A DNA stretch of 64,000 nucleotides from Anaerolentibacter hominis (GCF_032380675.1 NZ_JAWDIX010000002.1:186001-250000); one strand, 5' to 3'. Shown: positions 25,022-32,632, numbered from the stretch's first letter. Notes: generated by a model from the sequence alone, not told the origin. A program made the numbers and translations.

Positions 25022-25840
25022 TCAGGAAAGGCCCAGACGGTACAGACGGTTGGCATTTTCAAAGAAAACCTGCTCCTGATACTTTTCCGGTATGATATGC
25101 TCTACCAATTTAATATAGTCTCCCACGTTGGCCAGCGGCCAGTCGGTTCCGTACAGAAGCCTGCTGTAATCGCTTAAATAGGTAATCCAGGTCTTTAAAT
25201 AACTGATATAGCCGCTCTGTTCTTCAAAAAAACGATTCATATCCAGTTTGCCCTCCAGAAGGCCGGAAAGATCCGCTGCTACATTGGGGCACTTAGCCAT
25301 GACGGCTACGGCATCGGGAATCCAGGGATTACCGATATGGCAGAGGACAAACTGTACCCGGGGGTGCCCTACCGCAACTTCGTCCACGGTGAGCGGGTGG
25401 CTGTATTTGATAAGGGCGGTGGTACCGGCGGTAAGACCTGTGTGGATGGCTACCGGTTTCTGATACCGTTCGGCCAGCTCATAGACCGGCTCATATCTGG
25501 GATCGCTCACATAACTGTGACAGTATCCCGGATAGAGTTTGATCCCCACACAGTCCGGCCTGCGCAGATTCTCTTCGACCAGTTCGGGCACTCTGTCAAA
25601 ACCGTAGCGGTTATAAAAGCTGCCGTCGATGCCGATGCAGTAGCGCAGAAATTCCGGATAGCGGTGAAAGGCCGGTTCCAGCTCCCGGTTCCCCATAACA
25701 ACACCCATCCGTATGCTGTACTGCTTAAACACCATCCGCAGGTGTGTCTCCGAATGTTCATGTCCGGCAGCCAGGGCAATCCGGTCAAAATATTCGCCGT
25801 CTGCCTTGCAAAAGTGCAGATGCGCGTCAATGATGTTCAA
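25022..25840 (-). CDS. Amidohydrolase-family metal-dependent hydrolase (PF04909 type)
   Basis: 272 residues folding as a TIM-barrel hydrolase: N-terminal metal motif DAHLHF (about 5-10), KLYPGY strand with the central Lys, VAIHTG and VLCHIGNP carrying further His ligands, and the C-terminal LLYGTDWPLAN with the catalytic Asp. This is the amidohydrolase_2 branch, which includes decarboxylases and lactonases; the substrate cannot be read from sequence. TTG start with a GGAGGCGGA site. It stands alone on the minus strand, divergent from the amide hydrolase at 26126. Confidence 0.85.
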   Translation of the reverse strand: MNIIDAHLHFCKADGEYFDRIALAAGHEHSETHLRMVFKQYSIRMGVVMGNRELEPAFHRYPEFLRYCIGIDGSFYNRYGFDRVPELVEENLRRPDCVGIKLYPGYCHSYVSDPRYEPVYELAERYQKPVAIHTGLTAGTTALIKYSHPLTVDEVAVGHPRVQFVLCHIGNPWIPDAVAVMAKCPNVAADLSGLLEGKLDMNRFFEEQSGYISYLKTWITYLSDYSRLLYGTDWPLANVGDYIKLVEHIIPEKYQEQVFFENANRLYRLGLS

Positions 25841-26024
25841 ATTCTCCGCCTCCCATTCTATTCGTTCTGTGATCTATCATACTCCTGTTCCTCCTGAATT
25901 TTCAAGTCCTGTATCCGGTCAGTTCGGCGCCGATGACCAAAGAAATCCATAGCGGAGTCATGTTCTGCGGGCATTTTCACATAATTTTCAGTCGTTGCCT
26001 GTCATTCAATTTATTGGTCGGAAC

Positions 26025-26091
26025 TTGATATCCAAAATATGCTGTGCTATTCTGGCAAACGCCGGGCCAAAGTATTTTGAATATCAAAATA
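26025..26091 (+). promoter_or_regulatory. Promoter and 19-bp palindromic operator of the amide hydrolase gene
   Basis: TTGATA (26025-26030), 17-base spacer, TATTCT (26048-26053). Twenty bases downstream is a perfect inverted repeat TATTTTGA-ATA-TCAAAATA (26073-26091). A near copy stands at the same place in front of the alcohol dehydrogenase gene (28543-28561), and the identity runs on into AATA(T/C)GG. A shared repressor is inferred. Confidence 0.65.
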
Positions 26092-26125
26092 AATATGGGC
26101 TTTGGCCGGAAAGGAGACTTGCATA

Positions 26126-27202
26126 ATGAAACAGAAGGGAAAGACAGGAAGAAAAATAGTCATTGGCGCGCTGGCGGTCCTGCTGGCAGCCATCGTAATT
26201 TTGGGCGTTATGTTTCAGGGGGCGGTCCGCTCTGTTTTCTCGGTGGAAAAGGTGGATGAGTATCCTCTGTATACGATGGATTATAAAGCAGATTACGGCC
26301 TGGACGAATTTATGGAGACCGGTGCGGCGAATGACCAGGAACTGGTGCAGTTTATCATCAAGAAGCTGATGAAAGGCCTTCCGGTTAAGATTACAATACC
26401 GGATCTGGGCTGCAGTACATTTCGGGCGCAGACCCCGGAGGGAGATTCCATCTTCGGCAGAAATTTTGACAATGCCTACGCACCTGCCATGCTGGTACAT
26501 ACGGCGCCGAAGAATGGATATGAATCTATTTCCATGGTGAATCTGTCCTTTATGGGTTACGGGGAAGATTATCTTCCGGATACGGTGAAGGACCGGATTT
26601 TAGCTCTTGCGGTTCCTTATATTCCCCTGGACGGGATCAATGAGAAAGGGCTGACCGTGGGTGTGCTGCAGCTGAACGTAGAACCCACCAATCAGGATAC
26701 GGGCAAGACGGATATCAACACCACATCTGCCATCCGGATGCTTCTGGATAAGGCCGCCGATGTAGGGGAGGCTTTGGATCTGCTCCAGCAGTACGACATG
26801 CATTCCTCCGCCAACAGCTGCTATCACTTTCAGATTTCCGACGCGGCAGGCCGGTCTGTCATTGTAGAGTATGTGGACAATGTATTTACCGTTCTGGAAG
26901 AAGAGACCCCCTATCAGGCCTGTACGAATTTCTTCCTCGCAGAAGGTGACTTCTTCAATATCGGGGGAGGTCAGGACCGGTACCAGATTCTGATGGACGG
27001 CCTGAAAGAAACAGACGGCGTACTTACAGAAGAGCAGGGAATGGATCTGCTCTCTGCGGCAAGCCAGCCGTTAAAACCCAATGAGGAGGGGAAGATCACA
27101 GGGACACAGTGGTCAGCCGTTTACAACAATAATGACCTGACCGTGGATATCACGATGGGACTGGATTATGAGAATGTATACTCTTATTCCATAGAGAAAT
27201 AG
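26126..27202 (+). CDS. Linear amide C-N hydrolase of the Ntn family, membrane-anchored precursor
   Basis: 358 residues from ATG 26126, chosen because AAAGGAG sits 9 bases upstream. An N-terminal basic stretch and a hydrophobic helix (about 11-32) anchor or export it. The core begins at DLGCSTFRAQ: Cys96 is the expected nucleophile of choloylglycine-hydrolase/acyltransferase-type Ntn enzymes, which must become N-terminal by cleavage of the Gly95-Cys96 bond. GRNFDNAY, INEKGLTVGV, the INTTSAIRMLLD region and the YQACTNFF segment match the fold. Such enzymes cut linear amides (bile salt conjugates, penicillin V, N-acyl amino acids or lactones). Substrate unknown; bile salt hydrolase itself lacks this long N-terminal part. 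Confidence 0.8.
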   Translation: MKQKGKTGRKIVIGALAVLLAAIVILGVMFQGAVRSVFSVEKVDEYPLYTMDYKADYGLDEFMETGAANDQELVQFIIKKLMKGLPVKITIPDLGCSTFRAQTPEGDSIFGRNFDNAYAPAMLVHTAPKNGYESISMVNLSFMGYGEDYLPDTVKDRILALAVPYIPLDGINEKGLTVGVLQLNVEPTNQDTGKTDINTTSAIRMLLDKAADVGEALDLLQQYDMHSSANSCYHFQISDAAGRSVIVEYVDNVFTVLEEETPYQACTNFFLAEGDFFNIGGGQDRYQILMDGLKETDGVLTEEQGMDLLSAASQPLKPNEEGKITGTQWSAVYNNNDLTVDITMGLDYENVYSYSIEK

Positions 27203-27293
27203 AGCTTTGCGGGGAAAATAATACCGTGAAGAAATACTTTTCCTGTACCCTGGGGGATGCTATACTGATGCTGAAAGGTACGGGTAGATAACT

Positions 27294-27962
27294 ATGGTTT
27301 ATGAAAAAGACGGAGTAAAGCTATATTACGAAGAAACCGGAGAAGGTGAGCCAGTGCTGCTTCTCCACGGAAACGGAGAAGATCATACTATCTTTGATGT
27401 TCTGGCAAAGCAGCTGGCAGACAGCGGCTTTCATGTCTGGGCACCGGACAGCCGGGGACATGGACAGAGTTCAGCAGCAGAACATCTGGATTATTCCCGG
27501 ATGGCGGAGGATATGGCCGGTCTGATCCGGGAGAGAATCGGCAGGCCGGTCTGCCTCTATGGTTTCAGTGACGGCGGAATTCTCGGCCTCTTACTGGCCC
27601 TGCGGTATCCGGAGCTTTTGACAAAGCTGGTTATCAGCGGCGCTAATTTATATCCTGGCGGACTGAAGCGGTCTGTTTTGCTGGGCATGAAATTCTCCTG
27701 GTTTCTGCACAGAGATCCGAAGGTGAAAATGATGCTGACACAGCCGCAGATCAAGGCGGAAGAGCTGAAAATGATATCAGTTCCGACGCTGGTGCTGGCC
27801 GGAAGCCGCGATATGATAAGAGAGAGCCATACCAGAGAGATTGCGGAGCATATTCCAGGTGCGCGGCTGCAGATCCTCCCGGGGGAGAGCCATGGGAGCT
27901 ATGTTATTCACAGTGATAAACTCTTTGGAATTATGAGAGAGTTTTTGAGGGAAGAACGGTAG
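27294..27962 (+). CDS. Alpha/beta hydrolase
   Basis: 222 residues with a full alpha/beta-hydrolase pattern: oxyanion HGNGED (about 25-30), DSRGHGQS (about 52-59), nucleophile elbow GFSDGG with Ser92, acid Asp173 (AGSRDM) and His200 (GESHGS). It is small and lacks a signal peptide, so is a cytoplasmic esterase, lipase-like or C-C hydrolase of unknown substrate. A possible promoter TTTTCC-N17-TATACT lies just upstream, so it may be separate from the amide hydrolase 91 bases before. Confidence 0.88.
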   Translation: MVYEKDGVKLYYEETGEGEPVLLLHGNGEDHTIFDVLAKQLADSGFHVWAPDSRGHGQSSAAEHLDYSRMAEDMAGLIRERIGRPVCLYGFSDGGILGLLLALRYPELLTKLVISGANLYPGGLKRSVLLGMKFSWFLHRDPKVKMMLTQPQIKAEELKMISVPTLVLAGSRDMIRESHTREIAEHIPGARLQILPGESHGSYVIHSDKLFGIMREFLREER

Positions 27963-28010
27963 CTCTTTTCCAGTATATAGACAGATAGAATACAGAAAGG
28001 AGATGATTCT

Positions 28011-28280
28011 ATGGCACAATCAACCATAACCGCACGAGTAGACGAAAAGGATAAAGCCAGCTTTGATGCCTTTTGCTCCAATGTCGGCCTAAATACCTCC
28101 ACAGCCATCAATCTTTTTGTGAAAGCAGTTCTGCGCGAAAATCGAATCCCATTTGAAATTACACAGGCCACCGATCCATTTTTTTCAGAAGCCAACATGG
28201 CCTATGTAAAAAAATCCGTCCAGGAACTCCGAACAGGACAAGGTACGGCGCATGAACTGATCGAGGAAGAGGATGAGTGA
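28011..28280 (+). CDS. RelB/DinJ-family antitoxin
   Basis: 89 residues with the RelB/DinJ ribbon-helix-helix N-terminus (TITARVDEKDKASFDAFCSNVGLNTSTAINLFVKAVLRE split over about residues 5-44) and a disordered acidic C-terminal tail that would wrap a toxin. RelB/DinJ proteins repress their own operon and neutralise a RelE/YafQ/YoeB-type mRNA endonuclease. The ATG has an AAAGGAGATGATTCT site. The partner toxin gene overlaps the end of this gene but is broken (28273-28398), so the antitoxin is now alone. Confidence 0.9.
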   Translation: MAQSTITARVDEKDKASFDAFCSNVGLNTSTAINLFVKAVLRENRIPFEITQATDPFFSEANMAYVKKSVQELRTGQGTAHELIEEEDE

Positions 28281-28398
28281 AAAAATCTAGCGGGGCGAAT
28301 ACAGCCGCCGCATCAATGATAAAGACCGTTTGGTTTACCATATAGAAAATGGACGCATCTATATCGCACATTGCAGAGGACATTACAAAGACAAATAG
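28273..28398 (+). pseudogene. Remnant of a Txe/YoeB-family toxin gene with internal deletion
   Basis: The frame starts with ATG overlapping the antitoxin stop, the usual coupling, and reads MSEKI, then TAG, then 35 codons RGEYSRRINDKDRLVYHIEN...AHCRGHYKDK ending at TAG 28396. MSEKI is the usual start of Txe/YoeB toxins, and SRRIN-x-x-xRLVY...CRGHY is their conserved C-terminal half with the catalytic region. About 45 middle codons (normal length near 85) are gone and an in-frame stop lies at the join, so no active toxin can be made. Confidence 0.85.
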
Positions 28399-28408
28399 CC
28401 CCGCATTA

Positions 28409-28466
28409 TCCCCGCCCATTCAAATCCCCGCAGCCAGCAGGAGAATTAAATGGGCGGGGATTTTTT
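28409..28466 (+). terminator. Intrinsic terminator after the antitoxin/toxin remnant
   Basis: TCCCCGCCCATT (28409-28420) pairs with AATGGGCGGGGA (28449-28460) across a 28-base loop, followed by six T. Confidence 0.85.
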
Positions 28467-28499
28467 GTTATTTGCACCCCGGACGGCGACTCTTTTTTC

Positions 28500-28561
28500 T
28501 TGACATTTTGTGGGAAAAGAGTTATAAACAATAACAGTTTATTAATTTGAACATCAAAATA
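28500..28561 (+). promoter_or_regulatory. Promoter and palindromic operator of the alcohol dehydrogenase gene
   Basis: TTGACA (28500-28505), 17-base spacer, TATAAA (28523-28528), then the inverted repeat TAATTTGA-ACA-TCAAAATA (28543-28561, 7 of 8 pairs). It matches the operator before the amide hydrolase gene at 26073-26091 in sequence and in position behind the -10. A separate perfect 14-bp palindrome (CAGGCATATGCCTG) follows at 28579-28592, between operator and start codon. Confidence 0.65.
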
Positions 28562-28612
28562 AATACGGAAGGATTTCACAGGCATATGCCTGCATGAAAC
28601 AGGTCGATTGTG

Positions 28613-29851
28613 ATGGAACCAATTCAGGAGAAAAAGAATCCATTTTACAGATTGGGCTGCCGGGGATTTCAGACCGGTATGAGAGCGGCGGCTTATCTGC
28701 TGCCTTTTCGTACCCCAAGGCTGATGCAGGGCGCGGGGAGTATCAGACGGCTTCCGGGTGCAATCAGAAAGATGGGAATATCCAGAGTGCTGGTGATTAC
28801 TGATCCGGGAATTTCCAGACAGGATTTTCTAAGAGAGCTGCTTTCTAATCTGGAACGGAATGAGGTTGCCTGGAGTCTGTATGATAAGACGGTAGTCAAC
28901 CCCACGATAGACAACATTGAACAGGCGGCAGACCTGTATCGCAGGAGCAAATGCCAGGCGATTCTGGCTGTGGGCGGCGGATCTCCCATAGACTGTGCCA
29001 AGGCTGCCGCTGCGCGGATCGCAAAGCCAGGGCAGCCGGTAAGCAGGATGAAGGGTGTGCTGAAGGTACATAAAAAACTTCCGGTTCTGATCGCAGTCCC
29101 CACTACCTCCGGGACTGGAAGTGAGGTGACGATTGCGGCTGTGGTAACGGACGCGGTGTCCAAAGAAAAATACGCGATCACCGATACGTCCCTGACGCCC
29201 CGCTATGCCGTGCTGGACCCTGTTTTAACGAAAGACCTGCCGAAGTTCATGACGGCCACGACCGGTATGGATGCCCTGACCCATGCGGTGGAGGCCTACA
29301 TCGGAAGAAGCAACACCGGTAAAACAAAAAAGTATGCTTGGCGGGCAGTCAGGATTATTTTCCGGGATTTGGAACGAGTGTATGAAAATGGACAAAATCT
29401 TCTCCTGAGGGAAAACATGCAGAAGGCGGCATATTTTGCGGGAGCTGCATTTACCAGGGCCTATGTAGGCTATGTACATGCGCTGGCCCATGCGCTGGGC
29501 GGCATGTACGGAACCCCTCACGGACTTGCCAATGCGGTTATTTTGCCCTATGTTCTGGAATACTATGGAGAGGCGGTCTATCAGCCGTTATCCGAACTTG
29601 CGGACGTGGCTGGAATCGGGATGGCAGAAATGACAGAAGCAGAACGGGCGGATCTCTTTATTGCTGCTATCCGCCGTATGAATTATAATATGGGTATACC
29701 GGAGCATCTGAGTGATATCAGGGAGGCTGATATCGGGCTGCTGAGCCTGCGCGCCGCGCGGGAGGCCAATCCCTTATATCCGGTACCGAAGATCCTGAGC
29801 AGAAAAGATCTTGCTTTTTTATATAGTCAGATTAAAGGAGAACAGATTTAA
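28613..29851 (+). CDS. Iron-containing alcohol dehydrogenase
   Basis: 412 residues from ATG 28613 (GTG 28610 directly before it is also possible). Group III iron-dependent alcohol dehydrogenase: NAD(P)-binding glycine motif VGGGSPIDCAKA (about 122-133), TTSGTGSE, and the iron ligands in TGMDALTHAVEAY and HALAHALGGMYGTPHGLANA. It reduces aldehydes or oxidises alcohols in the cytoplasm. A short N-terminal extension (about 25 residues) is present. Shares its operator with the amide hydrolase gene and is followed by an aldehyde dehydrogenase gene, suggesting joint alcohol/aldehyde turnover. Confidence 0.92.
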   Translation: MEPIQEKKNPFYRLGCRGFQTGMRAAAYLLPFRTPRLMQGAGSIRRLPGAIRKMGISRVLVITDPGISRQDFLRELLSNLERNEVAWSLYDKTVVNPTIDNIEQAADLYRRSKCQAILAVGGGSPIDCAKAAAARIAKPGQPVSRMKGVLKVHKKLPVLIAVPTTSGTGSEVTIAAVVTDAVSKEKYAITDTSLTPRYAVLDPVLTKDLPKFMTATTGMDALTHAVEAYIGRSNTGKTKKYAWRAVRIIFRDLERVYENGQNLLLRENMQKAAYFAGAAFTRAYVGYVHALAHALGGMYGTPHGLANAVILPYVLEYYGEAVYQPLSELADVAGIGMAEMTEAERADLFIAAIRRMNYNMGIPEHLSDIREADIGLLSLRAAREANPLYPVPKILSRKDLAFLYSQIKGEQI

Positions 29852-29986
29852 AAAAACACACTGATGTGATGATTTTTAAATCAGCTGTCTGTGCTGAGGC
29901 GTCACAAACAGCATTTATCGCAGCTGGGAATCAGAAATTCTCAGCGCGCCCCTTCGCAAAGAACGCTTCGGAATGGAGAATAAAAT

Positions 29987-31363
29987 ATGGAACAGGAACG
30001 GATCAGTAAAATAATTGAGAAGCAGAGAAAATTCTTTGCATCCGGCAAAACAAAAGATGTGGATTTCAGAATACGTCAGCTTGTGAAATTAAAGGAAACG
30101 ATAAAAAGACATGAGACAGAGCTGTTCCAGGCGTTAAAACAGGATCTTAACAAAGCTCCGTTTGAAGCCTATGCCACCGAGATAGGCATTATCTACGAGG
30201 AGATCAATTACACGCTGCGGCATTTAAAATCCTGGTCGAAGCCCAAAAAAGTTCCCACGCCGATTGCCCAGTTTCCCTCGGTCAGCCGGATATACAGCGA
30301 GCCCTATGGGGTGGTTCTGATTTTATCCCCATGGAACTATCCATTCCAGCTGACTATGGCTCCGCTGATTGGCGCAGTTTCTGCAGGCAACTGTGCGGTT
30401 ATTAAACCGTCCAATTACTCTCCCCATACTTCGCAGATAATGGGAGAAATTCTGGCGGAGATTTATGATCCCTGTTTTGTCGCTGTGGTTCAGGGAGGCA
30501 GAGAAGAAAACAAAAGTCTGCTTCACGAAAAGTTTGATTATATATTCTTTACTGGCAGTGTGGGAGTGGGCCGGGCGGTCATGCAGGCGGCTTCGGAGCA
30601 TTTAACACCGGTCAGCCTGGAGCTGGGCGGCAAGAGTCCCTGTATTGTTGATGAGACGGCAGATCTTTCTGTAGCGGCCAGACGGATTGTCTGGGGGAAA
30701 TTTTTAAACAGCGGGCAGACCTGTGTTGCCCCGGATTATCTGCTGGTACAGAAACAGATTAAAAATGAATTGCTGGAAAAAATGAAACAGGAAGTTGTGC
30801 GTCTCTACGGGGCTAATCCCTGTGAAAATGACGAGTATCCGAAAATTATAAATGAAAAGCACTTTAACCGTCTTGCGGGCCTGATGGAATCCGGGGAAAT
30901 TGTATGCGGGGGAACGTTCAGCAGAGAGACCGGCTGTATCGCGCCGACGATCCTTACGGCTGTATCGCCGGACAGCCAGATTATGCAGGAAGAAATCTTC
31001 GGGCCTCTGCTGCCGGTTCTGGAATTTGAGAGGCTGGATGAAGTAATCGGATTTGTGAACGGCAGACCCAAACCGCTGGCTTTATATTATTTTACCAGGA
31101 ACAAAAAAAGAGAGCAGAGGATACTTTCCTCTATCTCTCACGGCGGCGGCTGTATCAACGACACGATTGTACATCTGGCTACCACTTACATGTCCTTCGG
31201 CGGCGTGGGAGAGAGCGGGATGGGCGGCTATCATGGCAAGGGAAGCTTTGATACCTTTTCTCACAAGAAGAGCATATTGAAAAAGGCAAACTGGCTGGAT
31301 ATACCTCTGCGATATCCGCCGTATAAGAATCATCTGGGACTAATAAAGAGAATAATGAAATAA
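29987..31363 (+). CDS. Aldehyde dehydrogenase (class 3-like)
   Basis: 458 residues, the short form typical of class 3 / fatty aldehyde dehydrogenases. Motifs: PWNYPFQL (about 112-119), general base Glu in LELGGKSP (about 210-217), catalytic Cys near 246 in NSGQTCVAPDY, and EEIFGPLLPV. It oxidises medium or long-chain aldehydes to acids with NAD(P). 135 bases after the alcohol dehydrogenase stop, same strand, likely sharing its transcript. A clear ribosome site is weak (GGAGAATAAA). Its tail is followed directly by a purine-rich repeat array. Confidence 0.93.
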   Translation: MEQERISKIIEKQRKFFASGKTKDVDFRIRQLVKLKETIKRHETELFQALKQDLNKAPFEAYATEIGIIYEEINYTLRHLKSWSKPKKVPTPIAQFPSVSRIYSEPYGVVLILSPWNYPFQLTMAPLIGAVSAGNCAVIKPSNYSPHTSQIMGEILAEIYDPCFVAVVQGGREENKSLLHEKFDYIFFTGSVGVGRAVMQAASEHLTPVSLELGGKSPCIVDETADLSVAARRIVWGKFLNSGQTCVAPDYLLVQKQIKNELLEKMKQEVVRLYGANPCENDEYPKIINEKHFNRLAGLMESGEIVCGGTFSRETGCIAPTILTAVSPDSQIMQEEIFGPLLPVLEFERLDEVIGFVNGRPKPLALYYFTRNKKREQRILSSISHGGGCINDTIVHLATTYMSFGGVGESGMGGYHGKGSFDTFSHKKSILKKANWLDIPLRYPPYKNHLGLIKRIMK

Positions 31364-31369
31364 GGAAGG

Positions 31370-31590
31370 CAATGAAGGCAATGAAGAAGGAAGAGTGAAT
31401 AATGAAGAACGGAAGAAAGTGAAAGTTGCGGCAAAGCCGCATAAGGGCAATGAAGAAGGAAGAGTGAAGAACGTAAAGAACCGAAATGTGCTGTCAAAAC
31501 TGCAGCTCAGTGAAAGCCGCAAGTGAAAAATGTCCCTGCGGGACAGTGAAAATGAGCTGCAAAAAACTGCAGCTCAGTGAAAAATTTCTG
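31370..31590. repeat. Array of small hairpins joined by AGTGAAA-type spacers
   Basis: The gap between convergent aldehyde dehydrogenase and mntP holds direct repeats of GGCAATGAAGAAGGAAGAG (near 31374 and 31446), and hairpins at 31427-31441 (TGCGGCAAAGCCGCA), 31531-31545 (TGTCCCTGCGGGACA) and 31554-31575 (GAGCTGCA/TGCAGCTC). Each is flanked by AGTGAAA or GTGAAAA; AACTGCAGCTCAGTGAAA occurs twice (about 31497 and 31565). There is no usable coding frame. Confidence 0.6.
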
Positions 31591-31593
31591 TTG

Positions 31594-32166
31594 TTATGTA
31601 AGGCTCAGGATTCCCAGGTGTTCCAGCAGTATTTTTGTTCCAAGGAGCACCAGTATGATTCCTCCGGCCAGCTCTGCTTTGTTCCGGTATTGACTTCCGA
31701 ATTTTTTACCGATGACGACGCCTACCGCGGACAGCAGGAATGTGATGATTCCGATCAGGGCAACTGCGAAGAATATATGGACCTGTAAAAATGCGAAGGT
31801 AATGCCGACTGCCAATGCGTCGATGCTGGTGGCGACTGCCAGTATAAAGAGTTCGCCCAGCTTGATCCCGCCGCAGTCTTCATCTTCTTCTCCGCCTTTT
31901 AATGCTTCCCAGATCATTTTCCCTCCGATGATACCCAGGAGGATAAATGCGATCCAGTGATCGACGGAGGTTATGGATTTTTCAAATTGTTTTCCAAGCA
32001 TCCAGCCGATCAGGGGCATACCGGCCTGGAAACCGCCGAAGAAAGCGGCGATCAGACAGACATGCCGGAAATGAAGTTTCTGCATATTTAATCCCTTGCA
32101 GATCGAAACGGAAAATGCATCCATGGCAAGGCCGACGGAGAGTAAAAAAAGTTCGAAAAATCCCAT
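31594..32166 (-). CDS. mntP: Manganese efflux pump MntP
   Basis: 190 residues, all membrane: six helices in two internal repeats, each opening with an acidic transport motif (LSVGLAMDAFSVSICKG, about 9-25; VATSIDALAVGITFAFL, about 111-127). This is the DUF204/MntP family that exports Mn2+ and protects against manganese excess. ATG with AAGGAGCTTGTT upstream. No yybP-ykoY manganese riboswitch is seen; only about 20 bases separate the start from the hairpin behind tRNA-Leu, so expression probably comes through that hairpin. Confidence 0.93.
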   Translation of the reverse strand: MGFFELFLLSVGLAMDAFSVSICKGLNMQKLHFRHVCLIAAFFGGFQAGMPLIGWMLGKQFEKSITSVDHWIAFILLGIIGGKMIWEALKGGEEDEDCGGIKLGELFILAVATSIDALAVGITFAFLQVHIFFAVALIGIITFLLSAVGVVIGKKFGSQYRNKAELAGGIILVLLGTKILLEHLGILSLT

Positions 32167-32188
32167 AACAAGCTCCTTATATATAGTT

Positions 32189-32217
32189 AAAAAAGGGAGA
32201 TGAAACTCATCTCCCTT
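32189..32217 (-). terminator. Hairpin with T-run between tRNA-Leu and mntP
   Basis: On the minus strand AAGGGAGATGA and TCATCTCCCTT pair perfectly around a 3-base loop and run into T6. It would end the tRNA-Leu transcript or attenuate mntP. Confidence 0.88.
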
Positions 32218-32223
32218 TAGCTA

Positions 32224-32306
32224 TGCGGAGTAAGGGACTTGAACCCTCACGTCTCTGAGACACATGATCCTTAGTCATGCCTGTCTGCCAATTCCAGCAA
32301 CTCCGC
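32224..32306 (-). tRNA. tRNA-Leu (anticodon AAG)
   Basis: An 83-base class II tRNA with long variable arm (TGTCTCAGAGACG). Acceptor GCGGAGT with ACTCCGC, anticodon stem CATGA/TCATG, loop CTAAGGA giving AAG, T-arm GAGGG TTCAAGT CCCTT, discriminator A. CCA is not encoded. Confidence 0.94.
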
Positions 32307-32324
32307 AAATACGGTACGAATTGT

Positions 32325-32353
32325 ATTCTACAATGTAATTTTATATTTGTCAA
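32325..32353 (-). promoter_or_regulatory. Promoter of tRNA-Leu
   Basis: On the minus strand TTGACA (32353-32348), 17-base spacer, TAGAAT (32330-32325), 19 bases before the tRNA 5' end. It is the only clear promoter seen for the tRNA-Leu and mntP unit. Confidence 0.8.
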
Positions 32354-32435
32354 CACCAAATTATGACCGGAAAGGACAAAAGAGGAGGCTTTGGAATCTG
32401 TACTTTTGGTAAGCCTTAGGGTAAAATATAAAACA

Positions 32436-32632
32436 AAGCCCGCGCCGTATGGCGGGATTTGTTTTATAGCTTCTCGTTTCGGAGCGAAGCGGAGAAATGA
32501 GAAGGTTCCCGAGGAGAAGCCCGCGCCGTATGGCGGGATTTGTTTTATAGCTTCTCGTTTCGGAGCGAAGCGGAGAAATGAGAAGGTTCCCGAGGAGAAG
32601 CCCGCGCCGTATGGCGGGATTTGTTTTATAGC
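32436..32632. repeat. 81-bp tandem repeat, about 2.4 copies
   Basis: Two identical 81-base units (32436-32516, 32517-32597) and a partial third to about 32632. Each unit holds a CCCGC...GCGGG hairpin followed by ATTTGTTTT, and a second imperfect hairpin CTTCTCGTTTC/GAAATGAGAAG. The 415-base gap 32307-32721 also contains the tRNA-Leu promoter; no gene is supported there. Frames in it merely repeat a 27-residue unit. Confidence 0.9.

Noticed and set aside
31486..31788. 100-codon plus-strand frame over the hairpin array and mntP
   Set aside because: It is antisense to mntP and starts in the repeat array; a cysteine-rich start arises from the repeats.
32167..32222. yybP-ykoY manganese riboswitch before mntP
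   Set aside because: Only a terminator hairpin and about 20 bases are present; the tRNA-Leu gene follows at once.
32436..32632. Possible CRISPR array
   Set aside because: The units are head-to-tail with no unique spacers, and there are only 2.4 copies.
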